A DNA stretch of 64,000 nt from Methanocalculus taiwanensis (lineage in GTDB: Archaea; Halobacteriota; Methanomicrobia; Methanomicrobiales; Methanocorpusculaceae): NCBI RefSeq assembly GCF_024372745.1, contig NZ_VOTZ01000009.1:1-64000 (forward strand), given 5' to 3'. The notes beneath the pieces were generated by a model. That model searched no databases. It saw only the letters and a program-made list of their open reading frames with translations, and was not told the origin of the DNA. Positions within the stretch are counted from its first letter, which is position 1. Each line of letters begins with the position of its first letter. The translations under genes were made by a program, and so were the position numbers. Positions 54,315 to 63,662 of the stretch are shown one piece after another.

Positions 54315-55022
54315 ATGAATATGAATATTCCTGAAAAATACCTCAATGGCGAGTATCTAAAAAATAATCCAAATTGGTTTATCGAAGATTCTCAATGGAA
54401 AGCTAACCAGATACTAAAAATTATCCAGAGAAATAAGCTTTCACCAGAATCGATTTGTGAAGTTGGGTGTGGAGCAGGTGAGATTTTAAGTCAACTTCAG
54501 AACCTACTAGATGAGAATTGTTATTTTTTTGGTTATGAAATATCACCTCAGGCATATACAATCTGTAAAAATAAGGAGAATGATCGATTGAAATTCTATC
54601 TGATGGATTTCCTTTGTGAAAGGAGAAGTTTTTATGATATTACTTTATCAATAGATGTAATTGAACATCTTGAAGATTATTTTACGTATTTACGAAATAT
54701 AAAAGAAAAGAGTAAATATAAAATATTTCATATACCTCTTGAGTTTTTTGCGCTATCGGCAATACATAACAATTTTATAATTAATCAAAGGTGTAGAACA
54801 GGTCATCTTCATTTCTTTACAAAGGATATTATTATTCAGACTTTGATAGAGCTTAATTATGATATAATCGATTGTTTCTATACACCAGGATATTCTCTTG
54901 GACACAATTATGGGTTAAAGGACAAAATCATTAACATACCAAGAAAATATCTTTATTATTCGAATCGGGATTTAACTGTACGATTACTTGGAGGGTACTC
55001 CCTTATGATTTTGGCAAAATAA
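54315..55022 (+). CDS. class I SAM-dependent methyltransferase
   Basis: A 235-residue protein with motif I CEVGCGAGEILSQL, an acidic residue at the end of strand 2 (GYEISPQ) and the DVIEHLED motif. It belongs to the Methyltransf_11/23 group often found in glycan clusters. Substrate unknown. ATG at 54315 follows GGAGG. Markedly AT-rich against the preceding top6A, suggesting transfer. The next gene follows by 12 bases. Confidence 0.85.
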   Translation: MNMNIPEKYLNGEYLKNNPNWFIEDSQWKANQILKIIQRNKLSPESICEVGCGAGEILSQLQNLLDENCYFFGYEISPQAYTICKNKENDRLKFYLMDFLCERRSFYDITLSIDVIEHLEDYFTYLRNIKEKSKYKIFHIPLEFFALSAIHNNFIINQRCRTGHLHFFTKDIIIQTLIELNYDIIDCFYTPGYSLGHNYGLKDKIINIPRKYLYYSNRDLTVRLLGGYSLMILAK

Positions 55023-55034
55023 CGGTGAACATCC

Positions 55035-56069
55035 ATGTCAAAATATACACTAGGGCTTTTTGCTAATATGTATCCAAGTGATGAAAAAGATAGTAAAGGT
55101 ATTTTTATAAAACGTATGGTTGATGATCTTGAAGAAAGTAATGTTAGAGTTATCAAAGCTGTAAAAACAATTGCCTCACCTTTAGCCTATTCAACTTTTT
55201 ATTATAAAAGTTTCATTATTGCATTAAACAATCAGATCGAGATCTTCCAAGCAGAATATATACCTCATAGCAGTCTTATTCCTTCCCTCTTAAAATTTAA
55301 TAGGCCTCTGATTTTAAGATTTCATGGTGATGACGCTAGAATCTTCCCTTTTAAGAGTCCTTTACACAAGGCTGTGATTCAATGGATGATCCAGCGCTCG
55401 AATTATATTATAACCGTGAGTGAGGAGATGCGACATATTTTAATTGGAATGGGTGCTGATCCGGATCGATCTGCTGCGATTGCAGTAGGGGTAAACACAG
55501 GTCAGTTTATTCCAATGACAAAGAATACCTGCCATCAAGAATTCAATTTCAATATCGATCGCATGATCTTCCTCTTTATCGGTAGATATCACCCTTGGAA
55601 AGGAATACATGAACTCATCGAAGCAGCAAAGGCGCTACCTGAGGATGTTTTCATATTTGCAGGTGCCGGCATACTACCTGTTCATCCTGAGAATTGTATA
55701 GACATTGGAGAAGTTGAACCAGAGAAGATACCAATACTGATAAACGCAGCAAATTGCCTGGTACTTCCAAGTTATACCGAAGGGCTTCCAACTGTCCTCA
55801 TGGAGGCACTCTCTTGTGCAGTACCAGTAATTGCAACCAACGTGGGCGGATGTCCGGAGGTAGTAAAAAATAACATTACCGGCCTCTTGATACCACCAAA
55901 AAATATTCCCGCATTATGCAATGCACTCATATGGATGAAAGAGCATCCTGACGAGCGTAATAAGATGGGAGAGAGGGGGAGAGAAGATATGATAAATAGA
56001 TATGATCGGAAATACCTTATCAGTAAAATGGTTCATATCCACAGAAAAATACTGGAAGAGAGACCATAA
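55035..56069 (+). CDS. GT4-family glycosyltransferase
   Basis: A 344-residue retaining GT-B glycosyltransferase: LRFHGDDARIFP, FIGRYHPWKGIHELIEA, and the donor-binding PSYTEGLPTVLMEALSC with its EGLP...E motif, then ATNVGGCPEVV. It probably adds a sugar to a lipid-linked or surface glycan. AT-rich like its neighbour. Confidence 0.92.
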   Translation: MSKYTLGLFANMYPSDEKDSKGIFIKRMVDDLEESNVRVIKAVKTIASPLAYSTFYYKSFIIALNNQIEIFQAEYIPHSSLIPSLLKFNRPLILRFHGDDARIFPFKSPLHKAVIQWMIQRSNYIITVSEEMRHILIGMGADPDRSAAIAVGVNTGQFIPMTKNTCHQEFNFNIDRMIFLFIGRYHPWKGIHELIEAAKALPEDVFIFAGAGILPVHPENCIDIGEVEPEKIPILINAANCLVLPSYTEGLPTVLMEALSCAVPVIATNVGGCPEVVKNNITGLLIPPKNIPALCNALIWMKEHPDERNKMGERGREDMINRYDRKYLISKMVHIHRKILEERP

Positions 56070-56103
56070 GAGATTCTACAGAACTCATCTGGAAAACAGC
56101 AAA

Positions 56104-56433
56104 TCAAAACTTGGAGGAGTGATACTCATTACCCATTATATCTGCCACCGCAATCACCGGCACACCATCCAGCTCATCATACACTATCGGATAAAGCCTG
56201 AGTGTGAAGGCTCCATCAAGCAGTTTTTCTGATGAGAGATCTAGATCCTCAAGCAGAAGTATCGGGTTCTCCCCACAGAGAAACGCCCGGTGAGCGGCGC
56301 GGCTCTCCTCACCGTGTCGAGGAGTGCCGATTGAGATAGTATCCATTCCGAAGACGCGCAGCTGCGGGCAGACTTCCCTGAGATATGCGGGGAGCGCAGG
56401 GTGTGCCCAGGGGTGGACTGAGGCATAGAGATC
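56104..56433 (-). pseudogene. cyclase-family protein, C-terminal part (IS-disrupted)
   Basis: About 110 codons with the C-terminal pattern of the cyclase/kynurenine formamidase family: SVHPWAHPALPAYLRE, GMDTISIG, HGEESRAAHRAFL and ELDGVPVIAVAD. The frame joins exactly to the N-terminal part (58176-58535) when the IS and one target-site copy are removed: ...APD-LYASVHPW. The family usually hydrolyses amides or lactones; substrate unknown. Confidence 0.85.
56428..56433. repeat. target-site duplication GAGATC, left copy
   Basis: Matches 58176-58181 exactly and flanks the IS terminal repeats; six bases fits IS1634-family duplications. Confidence 0.85.
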
Positions 56434-56446
56434 CCTGAACTCCCGG
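56434..56446. repeat. IS terminal inverted repeat, left
   Basis: CCTGAACTCCCGG, exact inverse of 58163-58175. Confidence 0.88.
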
Positions 56447-56572
56447 TGTTTGTAGGCACTGGATCACAATAGAATCCCTTATAATCATCTATTTCCGCAT
56501 TCTCTTTTCGATATGGCCTCATAGCCGAAAGAACTTTATACTATAATGTGCCCATAATTATGTGGGCACACC

Positions 56573-58153
56573 ATGGAGCCTATTCGAAGGATCAAAAAGT
56601 CTGACGGAAGAGAATACTGGTACGAAGAAACACCATACTACGACCCGGTATCAAAACAAACTCGATATAAGGACTCCAAATATCTTGGTCGGAATATCGA
56701 TGGAAAACCCGTTCGTATGCGGGATGCACCACAAGAAGTCAGAGAAAAGATCAGGAAAAATACCAAAACACTAGCGATCCGCTCTGCCTATGACCATGGA
56801 TCAGTTATGCTTCTCACGCAGATCATGCATGACCTGAAACTGGATCAATACCTGCATGAGATCCTCAATGACTCCGATACCGCAATGGTCACTGCACTTG
56901 CACTCAACCGGATTATCAGGCCACTCGCGATGAAAGATGTCGGGGCATGGTACGCCGGAACCACTCTCGCTCTTGATTCGCCACATATTTCTCTTACCGG
57001 ACAGAGAATCAGTGAACTGCTTGCTCGAATCGGGTCAAGTACTGTTCCGCAGCAACTGATGGCAAGACTTCTGGAAGAGAACGGGACGAAACGGACACTG
57101 ATTTATGATATCACCAGTCTCTCCAGTCATTCTACCCTGATGAACCTCCTTGAATACGGATACAACAGGGACGGTGTTTCACTTCCCCAGATTAACCTCT
57201 CACTCATCATGGACAAGGAACTCGGCATCCCGGTGATGTACGATCTCTATCCAGGGAGTATCACTGATGTCACAACGCTCACCGGCACACTGAAGAAACT
57301 TGCTGCATATGGCGTGAAAGACTATACCGCCATTATGGATCGTGGGTTTTTCAGCCAGCATAATCTTCTGGAGATGCTTGACCAGCAGCTCTCTTTCATT
57401 ATCTCTGCCACGTTCCAGCTGAAGGATGTAAAACTCCTCCTCACCGAGGCTCAGCGGAATATCACCAATGTCGAATACATGCAGAAGTTCAAGGACAGGA
57501 CGATCTACGCAAAACCAGTGATGCTGCCTCTTGAGTCCTATCATCTGAAGGGGTATCTCTTCTATGATCCAAAACGGGAACTTGAGCAGAAAGAATCACT
57601 CACCAGCCGTCTTGTTGATATCAGGGATGGACTGGCCGGAGTTAGGCTGAGGAAGGATAAACCTGCATTTATCAGGTTTTTTGAGATTGCAGGCAAATTC
57701 AAGAACTTTTTCGATTGGAAACAGGTGGATGATCGGATTGAAGCAACAATTCGGCAGAATGCTGTTACACAACGGATGAACAGAATGGGGAAGTTCATGG
57801 TGTTTTATTCAGGAGGTGTTGACTGGTTGACTGCTCTGTCGCGGTACCGGGAACGCGATGAGATCGAGAAGGAGATTGAGATGATGAAGTCGGATCTGGA
57901 TATTCTACCACTGAATACGCATAAGGACATTACCACAAGCGGTTTCATCTTTATTGTGTTTGTAGCTTTGATCATCCGCGCCCGATTGCTGCGAATGATG
58001 ACTGAAGCAGGGTTGCTGAAACACTATTCTGTCAAGAGCCTCTTGCTTGAACTCGATAAGCTCAAAAAGATCACTCTTGCGGATGGGCAGGTGATGACGA
58101 CAGAGATGACGAAGAATCAACGTCTCATTCTTGAACCACTTGGGATCATGTGA
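56573..58153 (+). CDS. IS1634-like DDE transposase
   Basis: A 526-residue transposase. It has an N-terminal region (PIRRIKKSDGREYWYEE), the first catalytic Asp in YDITSLSSHS, the second in AIMDRGFFSQHNLLEML, and a C-terminal region with a helical ITTSGFIFIVFVALIIRARLL segment in pieces typical of the family. The family Glu is probably in the region around 440-470, where DDE motifs are poorly conserved. No frameshift or stop is seen. Confidence 0.9.
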   Translation: MEPIRRIKKSDGREYWYEETPYYDPVSKQTRYKDSKYLGRNIDGKPVRMRDAPQEVREKIRKNTKTLAIRSAYDHGSVMLLTQIMHDLKLDQYLHEILNDSDTAMVTALALNRIIRPLAMKDVGAWYAGTTLALDSPHISLTGQRISELLARIGSSTVPQQLMARLLEENGTKRTLIYDITSLSSHSTLMNLLEYGYNRDGVSLPQINLSLIMDKELGIPVMYDLYPGSITDVTTLTGTLKKLAAYGVKDYTAIMDRGFFSQHNLLEMLDQQLSFIISATFQLKDVKLLLTEAQRNITNVEYMQKFKDRTIYAKPVMLPLESYHLKGYLFYDPKRELEQKESLTSRLVDIRDGLAGVRLRKDKPAFIRFFEIAGKFKNFFDWKQVDDRIEATIRQNAVTQRMNRMGKFMVFYSGGVDWLTALSRYRERDEIEKEIEMMKSDLDILPLNTHKDITTSGFIFIVFVALIIRARLLRMMTEAGLLKHYSVKSLLLELDKLKKITLADGQVMTTEMTKNQRLILEPLGIM

Positions 58154-58162
58154 CTACGTTTT

Positions 58163-58175
58163 CCGGGAGTTCAGG
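58163..58175. repeat. IS terminal inverted repeat, right
   Basis: CCGGGAGTTCAGG, exact inverse of 56434-56446. Confidence 0.88.
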
Positions 58176-58535
58176 GAGATCGGGTGCTTCGGCGCGGAGA
58201 CGGAACATTCCGGTGCGTATCAAGAGTCCAGCAGCATTTTGGATTCCATCAATCTGGGATAGCGGCTGTTTGAGATCTTCTGAAGTGATAGGCTGATCAC
58301 CTTCAATCGGGAGATCGATACAGAAGACAGGGGCAAAAATTGTCTCTGGTAAGAGAATATCAGTAACCGCTGCCCCATTCTGGCAGAAGTGGCGAGGGAG
58401 ATCGAGGTGGGTACCGCTGTGGCTGCTGAATGTAATCATGCTCGTGTTTGAGGAATCGCCTGTGGCGATTGATTTGCTCTGACTAATCCCGACTTGCGGG
58501 GTGCCGGAGTAGAGAGGCGCAGAGGATAGGAAATG
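58176..58535 (-). pseudogene. cyclase-family protein, N-terminal part (IS-disrupted)
   Basis: Codes for FLSSAPLYSGTPQVG..., the metal-binding motif HSGTHLDLPRHF and GLLIRTGMFRLRAEAPD. This is the N-terminal half of the cyclase whose C-terminal part is at 56104-56433. The true start is unclear: an ATG at 58546 reads MLLLISYPL in a different frame, suggesting an additional frameshift near the N-terminus, since family members begin with a similar DISxPL segment. GAGATC at 58176-58181 is the right target-site copy. Confidence 0.8.
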
Positions 58536-58622
58536 AGGAGGAGCATTGATATATTTGTTTGCTAAGTAAAAACTCAATATATAAGCATTTATGGTTATTG
58601 CACTAATATACGGTAGATAGCA

Positions 58623-60569
58623 ATGAGGTCTCAAAAATCAAACAATACTATTTTTCTTGCTCTTCAGAATGATATCAATCCTTCCAACCTGCAAAGAAAA
58701 CTTGAAACTTTGGACATACGCCAGTGGATCTATCTTGGAGAGGATAGCACTTGGCTGGCAGAGATAGAAGGTCTTCTTTCGGAACAGATTAAACGAATTC
58801 CAATTGCAGATCAGCTAGATACTGTAGCAAATAATCTACGCCATCAATTTATCGATTGGATAGGCGATCTATCCCTTTTAAACGACTCACGAGAGTGGTG
58901 GGCTTCAGAAATGCCCGCAAAAAATCCATATTTCATGCTTTATGAGAGAATTTGCCTTCTTGCTGTAGGAAGAGAACTGATTTCAAATGGTGTTGATAAA
59001 CCAACATTGATTGTTACTTCAACACACGGTCTTTTTGAGGAGATTTCATCATTTGCTACGAAAAATGAAATAAAAACTAAGATATTCCCAAAATCTCAAA
59101 TAAATACTTTTCTAAAGATATCACAAGACGTAATTCAAAGGCAACTTATTTACATTCTGCGAAGACTTCCACCAATACAGAAAGGTGATCGTATATCAAA
59201 TAATTATAAAAAGTTACTTGAAATTCATCCCGAATTTCGAAGGAAAGTAATTAAAAAAAATACTGACACTAATATCAAACCCTTTTCTGGAGAGCGATCA
59301 ATACTGCTTTTTACATTTGTTGATCATCGTAATTTTCTACCAGATGGCTCGTACAGAGACCCCTATTTGGGTCCTCTCCCACAGATGCTCAAGGCAAAGG
59401 CTTACGAGGTTGCCTATGTCCCACGGGTGCTTTATACTGCATCATATGAGGAGACTATTAAAAAGCTCAATCAAACCGGCGAGAGATTTTTCTTTCCAGA
59501 TTGGTTTATCAATAAGAAAACGTGGTTTGAATGTCAGAAAGCTGCTTCACATTATACACCAATAATACCTGAGACAAGCACTGTAGGAGATATTCCCACC
59601 TATAGATTAACAATGGAACATATTACACAAACACGCCAATCTCTCTCAGATACACTCCTTTATGAACCGCTCATCGCTGGTTTGGCAGCAGCCGGGATCA
59701 AACCCTCACAGATAATTCATACAGTTGAAGGCCATAGCTGGGAACATGCACTTGCCTGGTCCGTTAAACGCCATATGCCCAACACAATAATTGTCGGGTA
59801 TGATAATGTGACCTTTTCCCGAATGGTTCTCTCAATGTTTCCTTCACAAAAAGAATATGGTATCCGTCCACTTCCAGATCGTCTTGTGACAAATGGACCT
59901 CTTTATAGAGACATATTGATAAACGAAGGAAGGCCAGAAGACCAGGTTATATCCGGGTGTGCACTTCGACATACATATCTTTGGAAAGAACAGCTGGAGG
60001 GGAATAATATCCACAATATACAAGAGGATAAAATCATTAATATTCTGGTTGCTACTGCAATTGGTTTTGGAGATTCAGTTGAGCTCATTGCTAAAGCAGC
60101 TGAAGCATTTGGAGGCAATTGCGATTATAAAATCATAATAAAATGCCACCCCCTTGTCAATATTGATGCTGTTAAAAAATACCTTGGTTCACTCTTATCT
60201 TATGACAATATCACATTCGCTAATGAACCTATAGATCTTCTTCTACAATCAGCCGATATACTGTTATACACCTACACAACCGTTTGCTATGAAGCTCTAC
60301 AGATGGGCGTCGCTCCGATCTTTGTCAGATCAGAAACATTTGTTAACCTTGACAAGTTGGATATTGCACCAGGTGTCAGATGGGTTGCAGCGACGCCTGA
60401 AGACCTTCGGATTTTAGCATCGAAATTATCTTTCATGTCGATTGAGGAGCGAGATGCATGGAAACAACAAGCATCTTTTATTGTTAAGAGAGCTTTGGCT
60501 CCAACTTTTTCAGACTGTACGAATATATTTATAGATAAAAATTATAAGAATAAGCAATATATTATTTAA
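58623..60569 (+). CDS. large surface-polysaccharide biosynthesis protein, GT-B-like
   Basis: A 648-residue soluble protein. The WWASEMPAKNP segment and overall layout resemble the TIGR04326 surface carbohydrate biosynthesis family. The C-terminal half (about 380-640) follows a GT-B pattern: VATAIGFGDSVELIAKA, KCHPLVNIDAVK, LLQSADILLYTYTTVCYEAL (a nucleotide-sugar site pattern seen in capsule polysaccharide transferases). Donor and acceptor are unknown. AT-rich. Only one base separates its stop from the convergent radical SAM gene. Confidence 0.7.
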   Translation: MRSQKSNNTIFLALQNDINPSNLQRKLETLDIRQWIYLGEDSTWLAEIEGLLSEQIKRIPIADQLDTVANNLRHQFIDWIGDLSLLNDSREWWASEMPAKNPYFMLYERICLLAVGRELISNGVDKPTLIVTSTHGLFEEISSFATKNEIKTKIFPKSQINTFLKISQDVIQRQLIYILRRLPPIQKGDRISNNYKKLLEIHPEFRRKVIKKNTDTNIKPFSGERSILLFTFVDHRNFLPDGSYRDPYLGPLPQMLKAKAYEVAYVPRVLYTASYEETIKKLNQTGERFFFPDWFINKKTWFECQKAASHYTPIIPETSTVGDIPTYRLTMEHITQTRQSLSDTLLYEPLIAGLAAAGIKPSQIIHTVEGHSWEHALAWSVKRHMPNTIIVGYDNVTFSRMVLSMFPSQKEYGIRPLPDRLVTNGPLYRDILINEGRPEDQVISGCALRHTYLWKEQLEGNNIHNIQEDKIINILVATAIGFGDSVELIAKAAEAFGGNCDYKIIIKCHPLVNIDAVKKYLGSLLSYDNITFANEPIDLLLQSADILLYTYTTVCYEALQMGVAPIFVRSETFVNLDKLDIAPGVRWVAATPEDLRILASKLSFMSIEERDAWKQQASFIVKRALAPTFSDCTNIFIDKNYKNKQYII

Positions 60570-60570
60570 A

Positions 60571-62097
60571 TTACCTTAGATATCGCATAAAAAACCAGTA
60601 TTCAAAAGGTATTTTGAATATAAAATGCTTTATACGAAATTTCGACAATTGGTGCATAAAATAGCTTGCCAGACCTTTAATAGAACTTTTTTTATCGGAT
60701 GTACGCAGGAAGGCAAAATACGAATAAAAAGGAAGTAAATGGGCAATAATTTGGAATTTTTCCGGAGTCCATGGCATATGAGTATAGCAGGACTCGTTTT
60801 GAAGGAATATAACCCAGTCTTCAAGCTCTTTCGGAATATCAAGATCATACCTTTTAATAATTCGGTCATAAATCGGCGAGCCCGGATAGAGCCTGAATAT
60901 GAACGGACCTGCAATATCTACTTCAGGATTGATCTTGAGTAGTGCAAAACAAAAACGATAGGTATTCTGTATCTGATCCAATGTTTCGTTCTCAAGACCT
61001 ACCATAAAGCTATAACGGGGCATTATCCTTGTGCCGGTTATCGTACGCAATGAGTGCAGAATCTGTTCCGGAGTAATACCCTTTTTGAGAGCATCTAACA
61101 TTTCCTGATTTGCACTCTCTCCCCCCATAACGAGCGAACCATGACCAATTGCGGCAAGTCTTTCAATGAAATTCCTATCAATGTATTTTTCTTTGAAATG
61201 ATCGACTCTGCACCACATTCTCCAATTAAAATGCAAACCCTCTTTTTCCACAAGATCAACGAATTCAAATGCTCGCTTTTTATTGATAAAAAAATCCTCA
61301 TCAAGAAAGAAAAATGTGTTTACATTATACTGGGACATAAGATGCTTAATTTCAGATACAATTGATTCCGCCGATCGAATTCGGTATTTTCTCTTAGTAA
61401 TCACATTAAAGCAGAATTGGCACTTATATGGACATCCAAGAGCTGTTAAGATTGGAAGAACACGAACCTTATCATGATATGATTGGAACTCTCTCTGGTA
61501 TACTGATGATGACGATGAATTAAGATAATTATCAAGTTCTATTAATGAAAAGTCAAAGTATGGGAGTTCTTCCAAGATATCTAGACATGCTGATTCAGAA
61601 AAAATAATGTTTCCAGATTGATCTTTATAACCAATTCCATGTATTGAATGAAGAGGCCTATTAGTCACAAAGGCTTGCGCTAGCGCAAGTGAGGCAGATG
61701 TACCTTCATTAATAACAACAATGTCAATATTGTCATTCCGAAGTGTCTGTTCCGGGAAAAGAGTCGGATGAGGTCCACCCCAAACAACCTTAATAAGTGG
61801 ACAAAAATCCTTAATAAGTTTAGAAGCCTCAAGTGCGAATGGTATCTGTGTTGTCATAACAGTCATACCAACGTAGAGCACGTCCTCCGATAGCAACTCT
61901 CTTAATTGCTCAAGATAATCCTGATGGTAAGCACCATCAATAATTTTCACATCAAATTCATGTTCATTTAAATAGGTCCCTAACAACAAAGAGGCAGTGC
62001 ATGGATAGATACTCCCTTTATTTGAATATGAAGAGTCAATTGCTGGCAGAAAATTTAGAAAAATTATTTTATTTTTTTTTTTGGTCTCCATCGACAA
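60571..62097 (-). CDS. B12-binding radical SAM protein
   Basis: A 508-residue protein: N-terminal cobalamin-binding-like Rossmann domain (about 1-180, with VVWGGPHPTLFPE) and a radical SAM barrel with the cluster motif CPYKCQFCF, GGESANQEML and MPRYSFMVGLE. The usual DXHXXG of B12 domains is not obvious, so cobalamin use is not certain. Such enzymes often methylate unactivated carbons or sugars. Last gene in the operon with kdsB. Confidence 0.87.
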   Translation of the reverse strand: MSMETKKKNKIIFLNFLPAIDSSYSNKGSIYPCTASLLLGTYLNEHEFDVKIIDGAYHQDYLEQLRELLSEDVLYVGMTVMTTQIPFALEASKLIKDFCPLIKVVWGGPHPTLFPEQTLRNDNIDIVVINEGTSASLALAQAFVTNRPLHSIHGIGYKDQSGNIIFSESACLDILEELPYFDFSLIELDNYLNSSSSSVYQREFQSYHDKVRVLPILTALGCPYKCQFCFNVITKRKYRIRSAESIVSEIKHLMSQYNVNTFFFLDEDFFINKKRAFEFVDLVEKEGLHFNWRMWCRVDHFKEKYIDRNFIERLAAIGHGSLVMGGESANQEMLDALKKGITPEQILHSLRTITGTRIMPRYSFMVGLENETLDQIQNTYRFCFALLKINPEVDIAGPFIFRLYPGSPIYDRIIKRYDLDIPKELEDWVIFLQNESCYTHMPWTPEKFQIIAHLLPFYSYFAFLRTSDKKSSIKGLASYFMHQLSKFRIKHFIFKIPFEYWFFMRYLR

Positions 62098-62100
62098 ACC

Positions 62101-62841
62101 TCACTTAATATATAAATTATAAATGGAATCTGAGCGCATAAGAATTCTAACCTCTTCTAGATCATCAGGTGTATCAACACTAATTTTTGCGTCATCAACA
62201 TGAACACCCCGGATTTTAACACCATGTTCTAAGACACGGAGATATTCATTATATTCGATCTGCTCAAGTGGAGTCGGACTCCAGGACGCATATTGAATTA
62301 AAAAATCCTTTCGGAAAGGAACAATAAAGCTCATTTTAAGCATTTTTTCTACAGCTGTTCTTGCATCACTCGGAAGATCAGTACGAGAACAATACATGAT
62401 ATCATTATTCAGATCTAAAACGGCCTTAATATCGGATGGGCTATTCTTTTTAGAATATTGTGTAACCCCAACAGCAATCTGAACAGACGTATCCAAAAGA
62501 AGGGGTTCAACTATTGCATCAATATGATCCGGGTTAACCAGAGGTTCATCTCCCTGAATATTTACAACGATCTCACAATCAATCTCCTTGCAGGCTTCAG
62601 CAAGCCGATCTGAACCGGTTTTATGATCTCGGCTTGTCATAATAACTTTACCCCCATGTTGCTCTACAACACTCCTTATTCGACCACTATCAGTTGCAAC
62701 AAAAACATCATCAAGTGTCTGAGCCAGTAGTGCTCGCTTATAGGTATGAACAATCATAGGAAGACCACAGATATCCACGAGTGCCTTCTCAGGGAGACGA
62801 CTGGACTCCAACCTTGCCGGGATTAAGCCCACAACCCTCAT
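62101..62841 (-). CDS. kdsB: KdsB-type CMP-3-deoxy-sugar acid synthetase
   Basis: A 246-residue nucleotidyltransferase with the KdsB pattern: GLIPARLESSRLPEKALVDI in part, DVFVATDSGRI, DHKTGSDRLAEA, NIQGDEPLV, IVPFRKDFL and SVDTPDDLEEV. KdsB couples CTP to Kdo in Gram-negative bacteria. A NeuA-type identity is unlikely given these motifs. The actual sugar acid in this archaeon is unknown. It overlaps the aldolase gene by four bases. Confidence 0.88.
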   Translation of the reverse strand: MRVVGLIPARLESSRLPEKALVDICGLPMIVHTYKRALLAQTLDDVFVATDSGRIRSVVEQHGGKVIMTSRDHKTGSDRLAEACKEIDCEIVVNIQGDEPLVNPDHIDAIVEPLLLDTSVQIAVGVTQYSKKNSPSDIKAVLDLNNDIMYCSRTDLPSDARTAVEKMLKMSFIVPFRKDFLIQYASWSPTPLEQIEYNEYLRVLEHGVKIRGVHVDDAKISVDTPDDLEEVRILMRSDSIYNLYIK

Positions 62842-63644
62842 ATGCGCCCCTCCTTCTGGACGATCTGTTTAAAAATACGATGTGTATCGGCAAATGCATT
62901 GTAAATTAAGGTTAGATCGGGGAGCAGCGTGATAATTTGCATACCCATATCACACATCCAACGCATATCTTCACCTTGTTTGGCAACATAGCCACCAGGT
63001 GCTATTCCTGCATCCCTAATTTTTTTGATACAAACAGTAAGGTGTCTTCTTACCTCAGGGTGGTCGATCTCCCCAGGGCAACCAACAGCCTGAGAAAGAT
63101 CATACGCTCCAATATATATGAAATCTATTTTCTCAGATATGTCTTGAATTGATAAGATATCATCGAGATTGTTGATTCCTTGTATTCCTTCAAGTAATAA
63201 GCCAAGGACTGTCCGGGCATTCTGAACCTGAGCATGTTGCTTAATATCATCTGGAGAGAAACCTCCTGCCCGTGTATACGGTGAAAAACCACGGTTCCCG
63301 AGGGGATGATATTTCGCATATTTTATTGCTCGTTCTGCATCCTCGCGTGATTCTATATGAGGGACGAGCAGGCCTGTTGCACCAATATCCAGTGCATGGA
63401 GAATATGAGATTCGTCATTTTTAGCAACTCGAACAAGCGCCGCACACCCATAAATATCTGCTGATCGAATCATATCAACAAGATGCTCAGTTGAGTGGGG
63501 TCCATGTTCCATATCAACAATGACAAAATCCATTCCGGTTTTTGCAATTATCTCGATTATATCAGAGGAAGGTAATATGCACCAGGGACCCGCTACCACA
63601 GCTCCTGTTTTCAGGCGTTTTTTTAAGGCATCTGAATAAGTCAT
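62838..63644 (-). CDS. HpcH/HpaI-family pyruvate aldolase
   Basis: A 268-residue TIM-barrel class II aldolase: FVIVDMEHGPHSTE with the base His, LVRVAKND, GATGLLVPHIES, LLLEGIQGINNLDDIL with the metal Glu, and YIGAYDLSQAVGCPG with the metal Asp. The family joins pyruvate to aldehydes, giving 4-hydroxy-2-oxo acids. In this operon it may make the deoxy-ulosonate used by KdsB. ATG at 63644 is chosen over 63653. Confidence 0.88.
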   Translation of the reverse strand: MTYSDALKKRLKTGAVVAGPWCILPSSDIIEIIAKTGMDFVIVDMEHGPHSTEHLVDMIRSADIYGCAALVRVAKNDESHILHALDIGATGLLVPHIESREDAERAIKYAKYHPLGNRGFSPYTRAGGFSPDDIKQHAQVQNARTVLGLLLEGIQGINNLDDILSIQDISEKIDFIYIGAYDLSQAVGCPGEIDHPEVRRHLTVCIKKIRDAGIAPGGYVAKQGEDMRWMCDMGMQIITLLPDLTLIYNAFADTHRIFKQIVQKEGRI

Positions 63645-63662
63645 ACACACCATAATTCCATA

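Larger units (their letters stand above)
56434..58175 (+). mobile_element. intact IS1634-like insertion sequence
   Basis: A 1742-base element bounded by perfect 13-base terminal inverted repeats CCTGAACTCCCGG (56434-56446) and CCGGGAGTTCAGG (58163-58175). The match continues inward imperfectly to about 34 bases. It is flanked by six-base duplications GAGATC and contains one full-length transposase gene. Length, repeat size and duplication length fit the IS1634 family. The coding sequence looks unbroken, so it could still be mobile. Confidence 0.9.

Noticed and set aside
56241-56522. 93-codon minus-strand frame beginning MRPYRKENAE
   Set aside because: It runs from inside the IS across its left end in a different frame from the cyclase remnant; the true cyclase frame is the one through 56104-56433.
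62101-62841. Identity as NeuA (CMP-sialate or legionaminate synthetase)
   Set aside because: Motifs GSDRLAEA, NIQGDEPLV and SVDTPDDLEEV match the KdsB subfamily better.
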